Source: Pseudomonadota bacterium (GTDB taxonomy: Bacteria > Pseudomonadota > Gammaproteobacteria > Steroidobacterales > Woeseiaceae). Taken from it: a stretch of DNA of 64,000 nt. Each line of letters opens with the position of its first letter. Positions within the stretch are counted from its first letter, which is position 1. Under the pieces are notes generated by a model. That model saw nothing but the letters and a program-made list of their open reading frames with translations. It was not told the DNA's origin and made no database searches. Location of the stretch: NCBI GenBank assembly GCA_022572185.1, contig JACZWL010000006.1, positions 32,173 to 96,172 of the forward strand, read 5' to 3'. Positions 55,373-63,892 of this stretch are shown in pieces. The translations under genes and the position numbers were made by a program.

Positions 55373-55870
55373 GTGATCAATGGCGCAAAAATAGGGGGAT
55401 TTACGCTGTTTGAGCTGATGGTCACATTGGCCGTCGCGGCGCTGATTCTTTCCCTTGGCGTACCCGGTTTCAGGAACTTCATTCAAAACAACCGGGCTAC
55501 CACGCACACCAACGATCTGGTGACGGCTCTCAATCTCGGGCGCAGTGAGGCGACGCGGCGCGGTGCTTCGGTCCTGGTTTGCAGTTCGTCGGACGGCGCG
55601 ACCTGCAGCGGCAGCAACGACTGGAGCAGCGGTTGGATCGTTCGCAGGCCGGCCGGCGCGGTGCTGCGCACCTGGCCGGAACGGAGCGGCGGCGATGGAG
55701 TGCTTACGGCTAACGTTTCCCAGATTCAGTTTCAGGCACGCGGATCACTCGTGGCTGCCACCGCGCCGCTGCTGCAGATCCGATTGCCGGATTGCTCCGG
55801 AGACCAGGGACGCGACGTGTCGGTCAACATGGCCGGGCGCATTGCGGTCACAAGGGTGACTTGTGAATGA
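55373..55870 (+). CDS. fimT: Type IV pilus minor pseudopilin FimT/FimU
   Basis: A 165-residue type IV prepilin. The prepilin peptidase site is KIGGFTLFELMV (Gly-Phe, Glu5), and a hydrophobic helix follows. The C-terminal domain has GspH-like VLVCSSSDGATCSG and VRRPAGAVLRTWPE. Start is GTG 55373. It primes pilus assembly with PilVWXE. The stop overlaps pilV (ATGA). Confidence 0.9.
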   Translation: MINGAKIGGFTLFELMVTLAVAALILSLGVPGFRNFIQNNRATTHTNDLVTALNLGRSEATRRGASVLVCSSSDGATCSGSNDWSSGWIVRRPAGAVLRTWPERSGGDGVLTANVSQIQFQARGSLVAATAPLLQIRLPDCSGDQGRDVSVNMAGRIAVTRVTCE

Positions 55871-56337
55871 ACGTGCTTACGACGAAACCCGCGCTGCATG
55901 CCGCGTATCCCGGCTGCCGGGGACTCACACTGGTCGAGATACTGATCACGCTCCTGATTTTGTCCATCGGAATGCTGGGCCTCGCCGGACTGCAGACCTT
56001 GTCGCTGCGCTTCAACACCAGCGCGTATTACCGCACCCAGGCGACGGCCCTGGGGTACAACTTCGCTGACCGCATGCGCGCCAACCGCCAGGCTGCACTG
56101 AATGACCAGTACAGCGTCGCTTTTCAAGATCCGCCGCCGGCATGCAGCGTGCCGGACGGCAGCGGCAGCATGCCTGAACAGGATATCGCCGCGTGGCGCA
56201 GTGCACTGGCCTGCCTACTGCCGCAGAGCACCGGTTCGGTTACCCGTAACGGTAATGTATTCACCTATACCGTCCGCTGGGACGACAGCCAGGGCCAGCA
56301 GGCTCCCATGGAATTTGAGTTCACTACAGCGCTATGA
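55867..56337 (+). CDS. pilV: Type IV pilus modification/minor pilin PilV
   Basis: A 156-residue prepilin with the cleavage site GLTLVEILITLLILSIGMLGLAGLQ typical of PilV, then ADRMRANRQAALNDQY. It is co-translated with fimT and pilW by ATGA overlaps. It is required for minor-pilin complex assembly. It is short relative to some PilV proteins but complete. Confidence 0.9.
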   Translation: MNVLTTKPALHAAYPGCRGLTLVEILITLLILSIGMLGLAGLQTLSLRFNTSAYYRTQATALGYNFADRMRANRQAALNDQYSVAFQDPPPACSVPDGSGSMPEQDIAAWRSALACLLPQSTGSVTRNGNVFTYTVRWDDSQGQQAPMEFEFTTAL

Positions 56338-57455
56338 GCAGAAATAAAACATACGCGACAATACAACGCCGCCAGCAGGGCGTGACCCTGGTGGAGCTGA
56401 TGGTGTCCTTGCTGCTTGGGCTCGTACTGACGGCCGGTATCATTCAGGTATTCGCCGGCAACCGTGTCACCTACGCGTTCAACGAAGGCCTATCACGCAT
56501 TCAGGAGAATGCCCGCTTCACGCTGGACCACATCGGGTACAACACGCGCATGGCCGGCTACGCCGGCTGCCTGTCGGACGTCACCATTTACAACAATCTC
56601 AATGCGCCAAACGACTTCCGCGACGATATCGGGAACGGCGTGCAAGGCCACAATGCCAACGGCACCGGCGCCGGCCAGAGCTATGCCGCGGCCGCCGTCG
56701 ATCCCGCGCCGTCAGCGAATCCCAATGCCTGGACGCCTGCGCTGCCGCCTGAGCTGAATAATCGGGTAATCCCCGGCAGCGACGTACTGATCGTGCGCAG
56801 CGTCGACGGCGGAGCCACCTCGCTGGTCTCGCCATTCAGTAATTCGGCGCAACTATTCATCTTCGACGAGCCCCCTGAGTTCGGCCAAGGCGACATACTC
56901 GTGGTGACAGACTGCCAGAAAGCCTCGATCTTTCAGCTCACCAACGTCGTCGATACGGGCTTCGGCGTCAATCTGGTGCATAGCAACGCCGGAGTCTTCA
57001 GCCCCGGCAATGCCACACCGGTCTGGGGCCCCGAGCAAAGTTACGGCCTGGGCGCGGAAGTCGCCCGCCTGGAGTCATACGCGTTTTACGTGGGCCGCGG
57101 CGCCAGCAACAGGCCCACGCTGTTCCAACTCCGCCTGCAGCGGCAGGGCAGCACGGGGAGCGCCTTTGTGCCGGAGGAGCTGGCGGAGGGTATCGACACC
57201 ATGCAACTTCGTTATGGTCTTGACGCCGACAACGATGACGCCATCGACAGCTGGGTGAGCGCCGACGCGGTGGCCGACTGGATGGGGGTGCTCAGCGTCG
57301 ACATCACCTTCCTGGCAAGAGCCGCTGATGAGTACGGCATGGAGACCGATACCGCCGTCTACAACCTGGCTGGCACACAGTTCGATCCGGTGGACGACCG
57401 CCGTCTTCGGCAGGTCTTCTCCACCACCGCCGGCGTGCGGAACCGCCTGCCTTAG
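56334..57455 (+). CDS. pilW: Type IV pilus minor pilin PilW
   Basis: A 373-residue prepilin. The GVTLVELMVSLLLGLVLTAGIIQVF helix and SRIQENARFTLDHIGYNTRMAGYAGCL are PilW signatures. The large C-terminal domain is typical for PilW (350-380 residues). It is part of the minor pilin complex that loads PilY1 at the tip. Confidence 0.93.
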   Translation: MSRNKTYATIQRRQQGVTLVELMVSLLLGLVLTAGIIQVFAGNRVTYAFNEGLSRIQENARFTLDHIGYNTRMAGYAGCLSDVTIYNNLNAPNDFRDDIGNGVQGHNANGTGAGQSYAAAAVDPAPSANPNAWTPALPPELNNRVIPGSDVLIVRSVDGGATSLVSPFSNSAQLFIFDEPPEFGQGDILVVTDCQKASIFQLTNVVDTGFGVNLVHSNAGVFSPGNATPVWGPEQSYGLGAEVARLESYAFYVGRGASNRPTLFQLRLQRQGSTGSAFVPEELAEGIDTMQLRYGLDADNDDAIDSWVSADAVADWMGVLSVDITFLARAADEYGMETDTAVYNLAGTQFDPVDDRRLRQVFSTTAGVRNRLP

Positions 57456-57470
57456 GACCGGAGCAAGAGC

Positions 57471-58007
57471 ATGCAATGCGAATATTTTCCCCGCGGTCGT
57501 CAATCCGGCGCCGCATTGGTCATCGCACTCATTTTCCTGTTGTTGATGACCCTGCTCAGCACCTCCGCAATGCGTACCTCCACGATGCAGGAGCGCATGG
57601 CCGGCAGCATGCGCGACTGGAATCTCGGCTTTCAGGGAGCCGAAGCCTCGCTCAGGGCCGCCGAGAAGTATCTGCTGGATAACGTGGTGCTGCCGGAGTT
57701 CAACGACGTCGGCGGCTTTTACCAGGTGAACTCGCCGGAGATGCCGGTGTGGACCGGCGACGTACCGTCCGACGGCAACGGCTTTGTGACCTACCCGTAT
57801 GACGTGACGGGCGTTGCCCAACGACCGAGATATTTCCTGGAGAAACTGAGTTCGGCCAGACCGGCCGGCACCAGCACGGAAACCGGTACGCCGCTGGAAG
57901 AAAATTTCTATTTCCGAATCACGGCAGTTGGCTATGGTGGCGCGCTGGACGACGATGGGAGCCCGCTCACGGCGGTCGTATTGAGCAGTGTGTATCGCAG
58001 CCACTAA
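57471..58007 (+). CDS. pilX: Type IV pilus minor pilin PilX
   Basis: A 178-residue protein with the SGAALVIALIFLLLMTLLSTSAMRTSTMQERMAGSMRD N-terminal region typical of PilX. This includes the QERMAGNMRD-like motif in which Glu follows the transmembrane helix. It starts at ATG 57471 and follows pilW by 15 bp. It acts with PilV, PilW and PilE in pilus initiation and adhesion. Confidence 0.92.
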   Translation: MQCEYFPRGRQSGAALVIALIFLLLMTLLSTSAMRTSTMQERMAGSMRDWNLGFQGAEASLRAAEKYLLDNVVLPEFNDVGGFYQVNSPEMPVWTGDVPSDGNGFVTYPYDVTGVAQRPRYFLEKLSSARPAGTSTETGTPLEENFYFRITAVGYGGALDDDGSPLTAVVLSSVYRSH

Positions 58008-58022
58008 GGAAGGGTTGACCCG

Positions 58023-61000
58023 ATGAAAATGGAATTATTGCTCGTTGCCGGAAAGGCAAACGTCATTCGCAGGGCGAGTCATGTGCTCGCAACCGCCGCC
58101 TTCGTGCTGCTGGCCTGCGGCCCGGCCAACGCCGAGGTCTCGCAGACGCCGCTCTATCTGGGCGGCGGCAACGTGCCCGGCAATCTGACCCTGGTGCCGT
58201 CGGTCGAGTGGCCGACGATCAATGGCGTCGCCAATCTCGGCGCCTACACCACGAATCGAACTTACCGCGGCTATTTCGACCCCAACAAGTGTTACGCATA
58301 TTCCTACAGCAGCACCGAAGCCAATCGACACTTCTATCCTGTGAGCTGGACCATCAACCGGCTATGCGCGGGCCGGTGGAGCGGGAATTTCATGAACTGG
58401 GCTGCGACCCAGACCATCGATCCGTTCCGTTGGGTGCTGACCGGTGGCTACCGGGTGCGTGACACAGCCAGTGAGACCTGGCTCGAGAAAGCGCGTCACA
58501 GTGGGCAGGGCGGTGAGAAGATCTATCCCAATCGCCGTCTCCCGGAAGACGGCAATTCATTGCTGATGGTGCAGGGCGCGACGCCGCTCACTGCAAACTG
58601 GATACAGATGCGTATCGAGGATCTGGGCAATAAAATGCGCTTCCGGCTGAACAACGGCACTATCGACCAAGATGTCACGCCTTACAACCCCGCCGTGCCG
58701 GTGTCGATGAACCGGGCCTACGAGCTCAGCATTCGCGTAAAAGTTTGCGTACCGGGCCTGCTCGAAGCGAACTGCCGCGCATATCCCGGGGGCTACAAGC
58801 CCGAAGGACTCATTCAGCAATATGCAGATGAGCTGCGCATCGGTGTCTTCGGTTATCTGAACGACCGCGAAATATTGCGCGACGGAGGTGTGCTACGCGC
58901 CCGGCAGAAATTTGTCGGTCAGACCATGATAGTGCCGGGTGAAGGTGAAACCGCCAACCCGAACCGCGAATGGGACCCGAACACGGGTGTGCTGGTGCGT
59001 AATCCCGATCCGGCCGATGCGTCGGCCACTGCCGCAGCGCTGGGTATCTCCATTCTCGACAGCGGTGCGATCAACTACCTGAACAAGTTCGGGCAGATGA
59101 CCAACGAGTTGCATAAGAGCAAGGACCCGGTCAGCGAACTGTATTACACGGCTCTGCGCTACCTGAAGAATCAGGGCAACGTCGCGGAATATACCGACGT
59201 GCCGGGCGCCACCGGCGTGGACGCCGCTGTCGCCGCTGACGGCTTCCCGATCATCACGCAATGGGAAGACCCCATTCAGTATGCCTGCCAGAAGAACGTG
59301 ATCCTGGGTATTGGTGACGTCTACACGCACCGTGACAAGAACCTGCCAGGCAGCGGCTACGACAGCGACGAGCCGTCGAAGCCCTCGCCGGTGGCAAACG
59401 ACAGCACCGTCAACGTGGTGACGGCAACGGCCAGGGTGGCACAGCTCGAAGGCATCGCCATCGATACGCCGTTCAGCGGCCGGGAGAACTCGGCCTTCAT
59501 CGCCGGCCTGGCCTGGGACGCAAACACCCGCGACATCCGGCCGGATCTTCCGGGGACCCAGACGGCTTCCACTCACTGGGTTGACGTGCTGGAAGCGCAA
59601 ACGCTCGAGCCGCCGGTCAGGAACCAGTATTACCTGGCCACCAAGTACGGCGGCTTCCGCGTACCCGAAGATTTCGACCCCGACACGCATACCGGGGCCT
59701 TGCCGCTCGACTGGTGGCACAGCAACGGCGAAATGCTGGTCTCCTTCGGGCCGAACGCCGAGCCTGCCGGCGTCAGTTTTCCCCGTCCCGACAATTACTA
59801 CGTGGCCGGGGAAGCCGAGCAGATGGTGCAAAGCCTGACCAAGGCATTCGCCAGAATCTCCGCCGAACTCCGCAGTTCCGCCTCTTCGGTGGCGGCCAAC
59901 TCGACTCGGCTGGGTTCCGATACCGCGGTGTTTCAGGCGGCATTCGACAGCACCAACTGGAGCGGTGATTTGCAGGCGTTCCGCATCAACGCCGACGGCA
60001 CGATCAACGAGGTGGCGACCTGGGATGCGGCCGACCGGCTGGACGCCTTGTCGGAGATGAACATTACGAACCGCAAAATATTCACTATCACGCCGCCGGC
60101 CAACGGCGACGACGGCTCGTTGGTGTCGACCACCGGCATCGACTTTGAGTGGCTGGCGCTGGCCGCGTCGCAAAAAGATGCGCTGCGACAGGATCAGGGC
60201 GGCGGACCAATCCTAAGCGAACTTATCGGCAAACAACGCCTCGCCTATCTGCGTGGCTCGCGTCTCCTCGAACAACCGACTGCGCTGTTCAGAAAGCGCG
60301 ACAGCCGCCTGGGGGATATCATTAATTCCGATCCGCAGTTCATGTACCAGCAGGATTTCAACTACATCTTACTGGACCAGGCAGAGGCATTTTACACCTC
60401 TGATATCGGCGCAGCTTATAAGGCCTTCCGCCTGTCCGCGTCTTACCAGAGCCGTCCGCCGATGTTGGTCGTAGCCGCCAACGACGGCATGCTGCACGGT
60501 TTCAATGCCGCACTCGATGGTAGCGGCGGCAAGGAGCTGTTTGCCTTCGTACCACACGCGGCGTTCGAGAATCTTTATGAACTCACGCTGCCGGAATATG
60601 CGCATCGGTTTTTCGTGGACGGCAGTCCACGGGTCGCCGACGCATGGTTCGGCTCCAGTTGGCATACGATCGTGGTCGGTGTCACCGGGGCGGGCGGGCG
60701 CAGCGTGTTTGCGCTGGATATTACGGATCCGACCGGCGTGAGCAGCGCTGACGTGCTGTGGGAGTTCAGCCACCCATCGATGGGCTACACCATCGGGCAA
60801 GCGGCTGTAGCACCGTTACCGAACGGCGAATTCGGCGTGGTGGTGACCAGCGGTTACGACACTGGCGTGGCTGACGGCGTCATCTGGATTCTGAATCCCG
60901 CAGACGGCAGCATCATTCACTCCATCACGGTGCCGAAAAGCGGCGATTTGGGCCCACCGCTGGTCGTCGATCTCAACAGCGACCGGGTGGCTGATCGTAT

Positions 61001-61868
61001 CTACGTCGGCGATACCGACGGCAATCTCTGGCGCTTCGATCTTCCCGACGGCAACACGAGCAACTGGAAGGCGCCGAAGGGGCTGCGCACCGGCAACAAG
61101 CCGAAGCCGTTGTTCGTCGCCCGTGACGGCAACGGCATACGGCAGGCCATTACGGCCCCGCTGTCTTCAGCATTCAATGACAAGGGTGTGCACACGGTAT
61201 TCTTCGGCACCGGTAGCTTTTACCAGGTCGACGACAATGTGGTGCCGGCCGATCCGGACATGGATTCCTTTTACGGCATCATCGACCGTGGCGAGGAAAT
61301 CGCCGGCCGCAGCGAGCTGCTCGAACAGTCGATCCTGGTCGAAACGACCGTGCACGGCACGAGGGTCCGCGGCGTTACCGCACATGAAATGCAGACGGGC
61401 GACAGTGGCTGGTTCCTCGATCTGGCGTGGCAGAGCAGCTTCGGCGGGCCGGGCCCGGCCGGCGAGCGAGTGGTGTCGCGGGCCGCGGTGCGTGGCGACC
61501 GGGTGATTTTTGCGACAGTCATTCCCAGCCCCGATCCCTGCGCCTTCGGCGGCGACAGCTGGATCATGGAGATCAATACCTTCACCGGCGGCCGCTTGCC
61601 CTATGCGGTGTTTGACCTCAACGCCGACGGCAACTTCGATGACGACGACTGGATCACGGTCACCGACGAGAACGGCGATGACGTCCGCATCTCAACATCT
61701 GGCATCGCGCCGGGCATCAATATCGTCAAGACGCCGGCCATTATCGCAGGCTTCGGCGAAAATCAGGACGAAGTGAAGGTAATGAGCGGCTCATCCGGAC
61801 AGATGATTCAAATCAAGGAACGCGGCAGCGTCGGCGTCGGCCGGCAGTCCTGGCGTCAGATGAGGTAA
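58023..61868 (+). CDS. pilY1: Type IV pilus tip adhesin/mechanosensor PilY1
   Basis: A 1281-residue secreted protein. A signal sequence (residues about 15-38) precedes a large N-terminal domain that lacks an obvious VWA MIDAS and contains NRLCAGRWSGNFMNWAATQ. The C-terminal PilY1 beta-propeller domain (from about residue 740) includes VVAANDGMLHGFNAALDGSGGKELFAFVP. A calcium-loop-like DLNSDRVADRIYVGDTDGNLWRFDL and a second DLNADGNFDDDDW are present. It caps the pilus with the minor pilins and links surface contact to c-di-GMP signalling in relatives. Confidence 0.94.
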   Translation: MKMELLLVAGKANVIRRASHVLATAAFVLLACGPANAEVSQTPLYLGGGNVPGNLTLVPSVEWPTINGVANLGAYTTNRTYRGYFDPNKCYAYSYSSTEANRHFYPVSWTINRLCAGRWSGNFMNWAATQTIDPFRWVLTGGYRVRDTASETWLEKARHSGQGGEKIYPNRRLPEDGNSLLMVQGATPLTANWIQMRIEDLGNKMRFRLNNGTIDQDVTPYNPAVPVSMNRAYELSIRVKVCVPGLLEANCRAYPGGYKPEGLIQQYADELRIGVFGYLNDREILRDGGVLRARQKFVGQTMIVPGEGETANPNREWDPNTGVLVRNPDPADASATAAALGISILDSGAINYLNKFGQMTNELHKSKDPVSELYYTALRYLKNQGNVAEYTDVPGATGVDAAVAADGFPIITQWEDPIQYACQKNVILGIGDVYTHRDKNLPGSGYDSDEPSKPSPVANDSTVNVVTATARVAQLEGIAIDTPFSGRENSAFIAGLAWDANTRDIRPDLPGTQTASTHWVDVLEAQTLEPPVRNQYYLATKYGGFRVPEDFDPDTHTGALPLDWWHSNGEMLVSFGPNAEPAGVSFPRPDNYYVAGEAEQMVQSLTKAFARISAELRSSASSVAANSTRLGSDTAVFQAAFDSTNWSGDLQAFRINADGTINEVATWDAADRLDALSEMNITNRKIFTITPPANGDDGSLVSTTGIDFEWLALAASQKDALRQDQGGGPILSELIGKQRLAYLRGSRLLEQPTALFRKRDSRLGDIINSDPQFMYQQDFNYILLDQAEAFYTSDIGAAYKAFRLSASYQSRPPMLVVAANDGMLHGFNAALDGSGGKELFAFVPHAAFENLYELTLPEYAHRFFVDGSPRVADAWFGSSWHTIVVGVTGAGGRSVFALDITDPTGVSSADVLWEFSHPSMGYTIGQAAVAPLPNGEFGVVVTSGYDTGVADGVIWILNPADGSIIHSITVPKSGDLGPPLVVDLNSDRVADRIYVGDTDGNLWRFDLPDGNTSNWKAPKGLRTGNKPKPLFVARDGNGIRQAITAPLSSAFNDKGVHTVFFGTGSFYQVDDNVVPADPDMDSFYGIIDRGEEIAGRSELLEQSILVETTVHGTRVRGVTAHEMQTGDSGWFLDLAWQSSFGGPGPAGERVVSRAAVRGDRVIFATVIPSPDPCAFGGDSWIMEINTFTGGRLPYAVFDLNADGNFDDDDWITVTDENGDDVRISTSGIAPGINIVKTPAIIAGFGENQDEVKVMSGSSGQMIQIKERGSVGVGRQSWRQMR

Positions 61869-61873
61869 GCGTT

Positions 61874-62308
61874 ATGCACAACATCAGTCAAAAAATGCAA
61901 CAGCAACGCGCACAGGTGCGCGGCATCACCCTGATCGAGCTGGTGGTCGCGGTGGCGATCGTCGCCATCCTCGCCTCTGTCGCCTTTCCGTCATATCAGC
62001 AGCAGGTGCGAAAGACGCGGCGCGCCGACGGCAAGGCGGAACTCATGGAAACGGCGCAACAGCTCGAACGCTGCTATACGCGCTTCAGCCGCTACAACGA
62101 TGGGAATTGTGGTGTCGCCCTGCCGTTTGATTCGTCGGAGGGCTACTACGTGGTGTCGGCCGCCGCAATTACTGCATCCGCGTTTACCCTGGATGCGACG
62201 CCGCAGGGCGATCAGGCCAACGACACGCGTTGCGGCGTGCTCCGCCTGACGAGCACCGGCCAGCAGGGCTCGCAGGGGCAGAGCACCGACGCTAACGAGT
62301 GCTGGTAG
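61874..62308 (+). CDS. pilE: Type IV pilus minor pilin PilE
   Basis: A 144-residue prepilin. The cleavage motif is RGITLIELVVAVAIVAILASVAFPSYQQQ, and the C-terminus has paired cysteines (ERCYTRF, and a Cys in the last ten residues) typical of minor pilins. It is the last gene of the fimT-pilV-pilW-pilX-pilY1-pilE operon. A hairpin with AGCGTCG / CGACGCT ends follows in 62309-62355. Confidence 0.9.
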   Translation: MHNISQKMQQQRAQVRGITLIELVVAVAIVAILASVAFPSYQQQVRKTRRADGKAELMETAQQLERCYTRFSRYNDGNCGVALPFDSSEGYYVVSAAAITASAFTLDATPQGDQANDTRCGVLRLTSTGQQGSQGQSTDANECW

Positions 62309-62360
62309 GCAGCGTCGGCATCATTGCCATTGTTGGAACCCGCATCGCGGGCGACGCTAT

Positions 62361-62405
62361 TGGTGCCGGTACTCGGAGTCGAACCAAGGACTTCCACATT
62401 ACGAA
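62361..62405 (-). tRNA. 3' half of tRNA-Thr(CGT), attachment site
   Basis: On the minus strand these 45 bp read as the anticodon loop TTCGTAA (anticodon CGT), the 3' anticodon stem, the T-arm GGTTCGACTCC and the acceptor 3' end with CCA. Beyond the anticodon loop (right of 62405) the tRNA similarity ends abruptly. The pattern is the usual border left by an integrated element in a tRNA gene. The 5' half is not found elsewhere in the window. Confidence 0.85.
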
Positions 62406-62509
62406 GGAGCAGGCACTAGCCCTAACTACCTGTTTTTAAAGGGTGAAATAACGGGCTAACCAAAAAGTTTTGACCTGGCAAACTTTGCTGGGAATTTGGT
62501 AGCTCATTA

Positions 62510-62580
62510 CAGACGGGCCGCAAAGGTGCTGAAACACCTCAACGGCCCTAACCACAGCCAGCAACAAAGGTGCTGACGAT
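62510..62580 (+). ncRNA. Structured leader RNA, C4-antisense-like
   Basis: GGGCCG (62515-62520) pairs perfectly with CGGCCC (62543-62548) and encloses an AGGTG-CTGAAA-CACCT hairpin (62524-62539). The 12-bp CAAAGGTGCTGA repeats at 62521-62532 and 62565-62576. The second AGGTG lies 6 nt before an ATG at 62579 and looks like its ribosome-binding site, so the CACCT of the hairpin could pair with it. Similar leaders occur in phages, and the text resembles C4 RNA as I remember it. The identity is not certain. Confidence 0.5.
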
Positions 62581-62686
62581 GGATAAATACATCGTAGCAA
62601 AAATTAAAGGCACGATTGCCCTTGCGGGTGGTCGTGCTTTTTTTGTACCCGCCTGCTGGCTTCAACTGGAGAAATATCATGAATGA
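62579..62686 (+). CDS. Short ORF after the structured leader
   Basis: A 35-codon frame (MDKYIVAKIK...LEKYHE) with AGGTG 6 nt upstream of the ATG. It overlaps the next ORF start by 8 bp, consistent with leader-peptide coupling. A GCGGGT/ACCCGC stem lies inside. No known function; it could be a leader peptide. Confidence 0.4.
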   Translation: MDKYIVAKIKGTIALAGGRAFFVPACWLQLEKYHE

Positions 62687-62879
62687 AGTAACAGAAAAAC
62701 GGACCGCAGGTGACGTTCATAGCGATCTAAGTTTGAAGCTAGGCCATATTGCCGCGCTGCTTGGAGTCATGGCAGTGTGCGATAAGGACGAATGCGACGT
62801 GGGCACAGCCGCTTATGGTCTTGAATACATGATTGACAACGCGAAAGAACTTGCTGACGAGTTGTATCACGCGGACTAA
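62679..62879 (+). CDS. Small hypothetical protein, phage-like
   Basis: A 66-residue acidic helical protein (MNEVTEKRTAGDVHSDLSLK...). It is preceded by TGGAGAAATATC as a ribosome-binding site. It overlaps the short ORF upstream. It has features of small phage proteins but no family I can name. Confidence 0.55.
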   Translation: MNEVTEKRTAGDVHSDLSLKLGHIAALLGVMAVCDKDECDVGTAAYGLEYMIDNAKELADELYHAD

Positions 62880-62890
62880 GGAGCTGCGAA

Positions 62891-63076
62891 ATGAAAACTC
62901 AAGCCCAAAAAAACCTTGATGAAATGTTGGAAATCAAGGTCGAGAAAGAACGGCCAGGCAACACCATTCCCGACACTTTCGACTATGAAGGCAGGCTGCT
63001 CGATACGGCCACGTTAATAGATGAACTCTGCAAGCACTTCGAGAAGCAAATAGCGCAATCTGGAGGTGCGAAATGA
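62891..63076 (+). CDS. Small hypothetical protein
   Basis: A 61-residue charged protein, 11 bp downstream with a GGAGCTGCG ribosome-binding site. The stop overlaps the next start by ATGA. No recognised domain. The C-terminal LIDELCKHFEKQIAQ is helical. Confidence 0.55.
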   Translation: MKTQAQKNLDEMLEIKVEKERPGNTIPDTFDYEGRLLDTATLIDELCKHFEKQIAQSGGAK

Positions 63077-63408
63077 TCGAAATGACACCAGCAGAGGCGG
63101 CGCAAGTAACATTTGATGGGATGAATTTTGACTTGGATGACCTTCCCACAAACAAGGAACTCCAGGACGACGCAAAAAATGAAGGCGTTTGGATACGGGT
63201 AGCGTCTGTATATCTGAACTACAACGACGAGGAGCTGGCGGCACACGTCCATGACGAAGAAGGCGCAAAGCTATTTACAGGACTTATTGAGGACATAAAG
63301 GACACAATCGACCTTCATAAAAATCGCGTCGAAATGTTTGAACGGTTTCAAATGCGACTGGCCGTAGCCGTGGCCAGATATAGTGTGACCGGTCACACAA
63401 TTCAATAA
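63073..63408 (+). CDS. Hypothetical protein, phage-like
   Basis: A 111-residue acidic protein starting at ATG 63073 (MIEMTPAEAAQVTFDGMNF...), preceded by TGGAGG. It shares the ATGA overlap with the upstream gene, so the three small genes are one transcript. I do not recognise a family. Confidence 0.6.
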   Translation: MIEMTPAEAAQVTFDGMNFDLDDLPTNKELQDDAKNEGVWIRVASVYLNYNDEELAAHVHDEEGAKLFTGLIEDIKDTIDLHKNRVEMFERFQMRLAVAVARYSVTGHTIQ

Positions 63409-63892
63409 GGAATCACTCAGGGCCAGGGATGGCCCAAACCCTGTCTATAGGTAGATGTACGAATCTGAACCTTTCCTCAAAAGGGAGATCATTACTGCTC
63501 TATTTGGAGCGGGCGGGTATCGACGCAAACAGACGTACTCTGCCTCCTGAGAAAGATCCTGTCCGCTCCACCTTTCCCCTTCCCATTCTGCTCGCCAGGT
63601 ATGACGCTATCGGGTGCTGAAGTTGAGGAAATATTGAAACTTTGACGGCTGGCCAGGGACGACCCTTGCAACTTGCATGCGCATGCAAACTTCTACTCGA
63701 GTAGAACTTTCGTCCCGGGACGGCAATTGCGGTGCGCACCGCAAAATACCAGTCAACTGGTAATTTTACCATCAGCAAAGAAAAACGACCGCATGAGCTG
63801 CCATGTAAGCGACGATCTCGACCGGGCCCTTGCTTTGGTATTGCCGAATCAGCCCTGTTCGGCGCCGAGCGGTTTCAATTTTCAACGCTTCG
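63409..63892. other. Non-coding tail of the island with a palindrome cluster
   Basis: A 484-bp region with no convincing gene. TGGAGCGG / CCGCTCCA (63505-63570) form a long hairpin. A cluster of five short palindromes lies at 63673-63762 and is listed separately. Reading frames across it follow the palindromes and are not credible. Confidence 0.5.
63673..63762. repeat. Cluster of five different short palindromes
   Basis: In 90 bp: TTGCATGCGCATGCAA (63673-63688), TTCTACTCGAGTAGAA (63691-63706), CGTCCCGGGACG (63711-63722), TTGCGGTGCGCACCGCAA (63727-63744), and TACCAGT-CA-ACTGGTA (63747-63762). The first four are perfect; the fifth has a two-base centre. They share no common motif, so this is not a simple iteron or operator array. 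Confidence 0.9.

Noticed and set aside
54932..55507. 191-codon ORF on the minus strand
   Set aside because: It overlaps the fimT start, runs through direct repeats and has no family-like composition.
63505..63569. tRNA-like fold with a 7-bp acceptor stem GGAGCGG / CCGCTCC
   Set aside because: Only 65 nt, no encoded CCA, no convincing anticodon or T-arm; better read as a hairpin.
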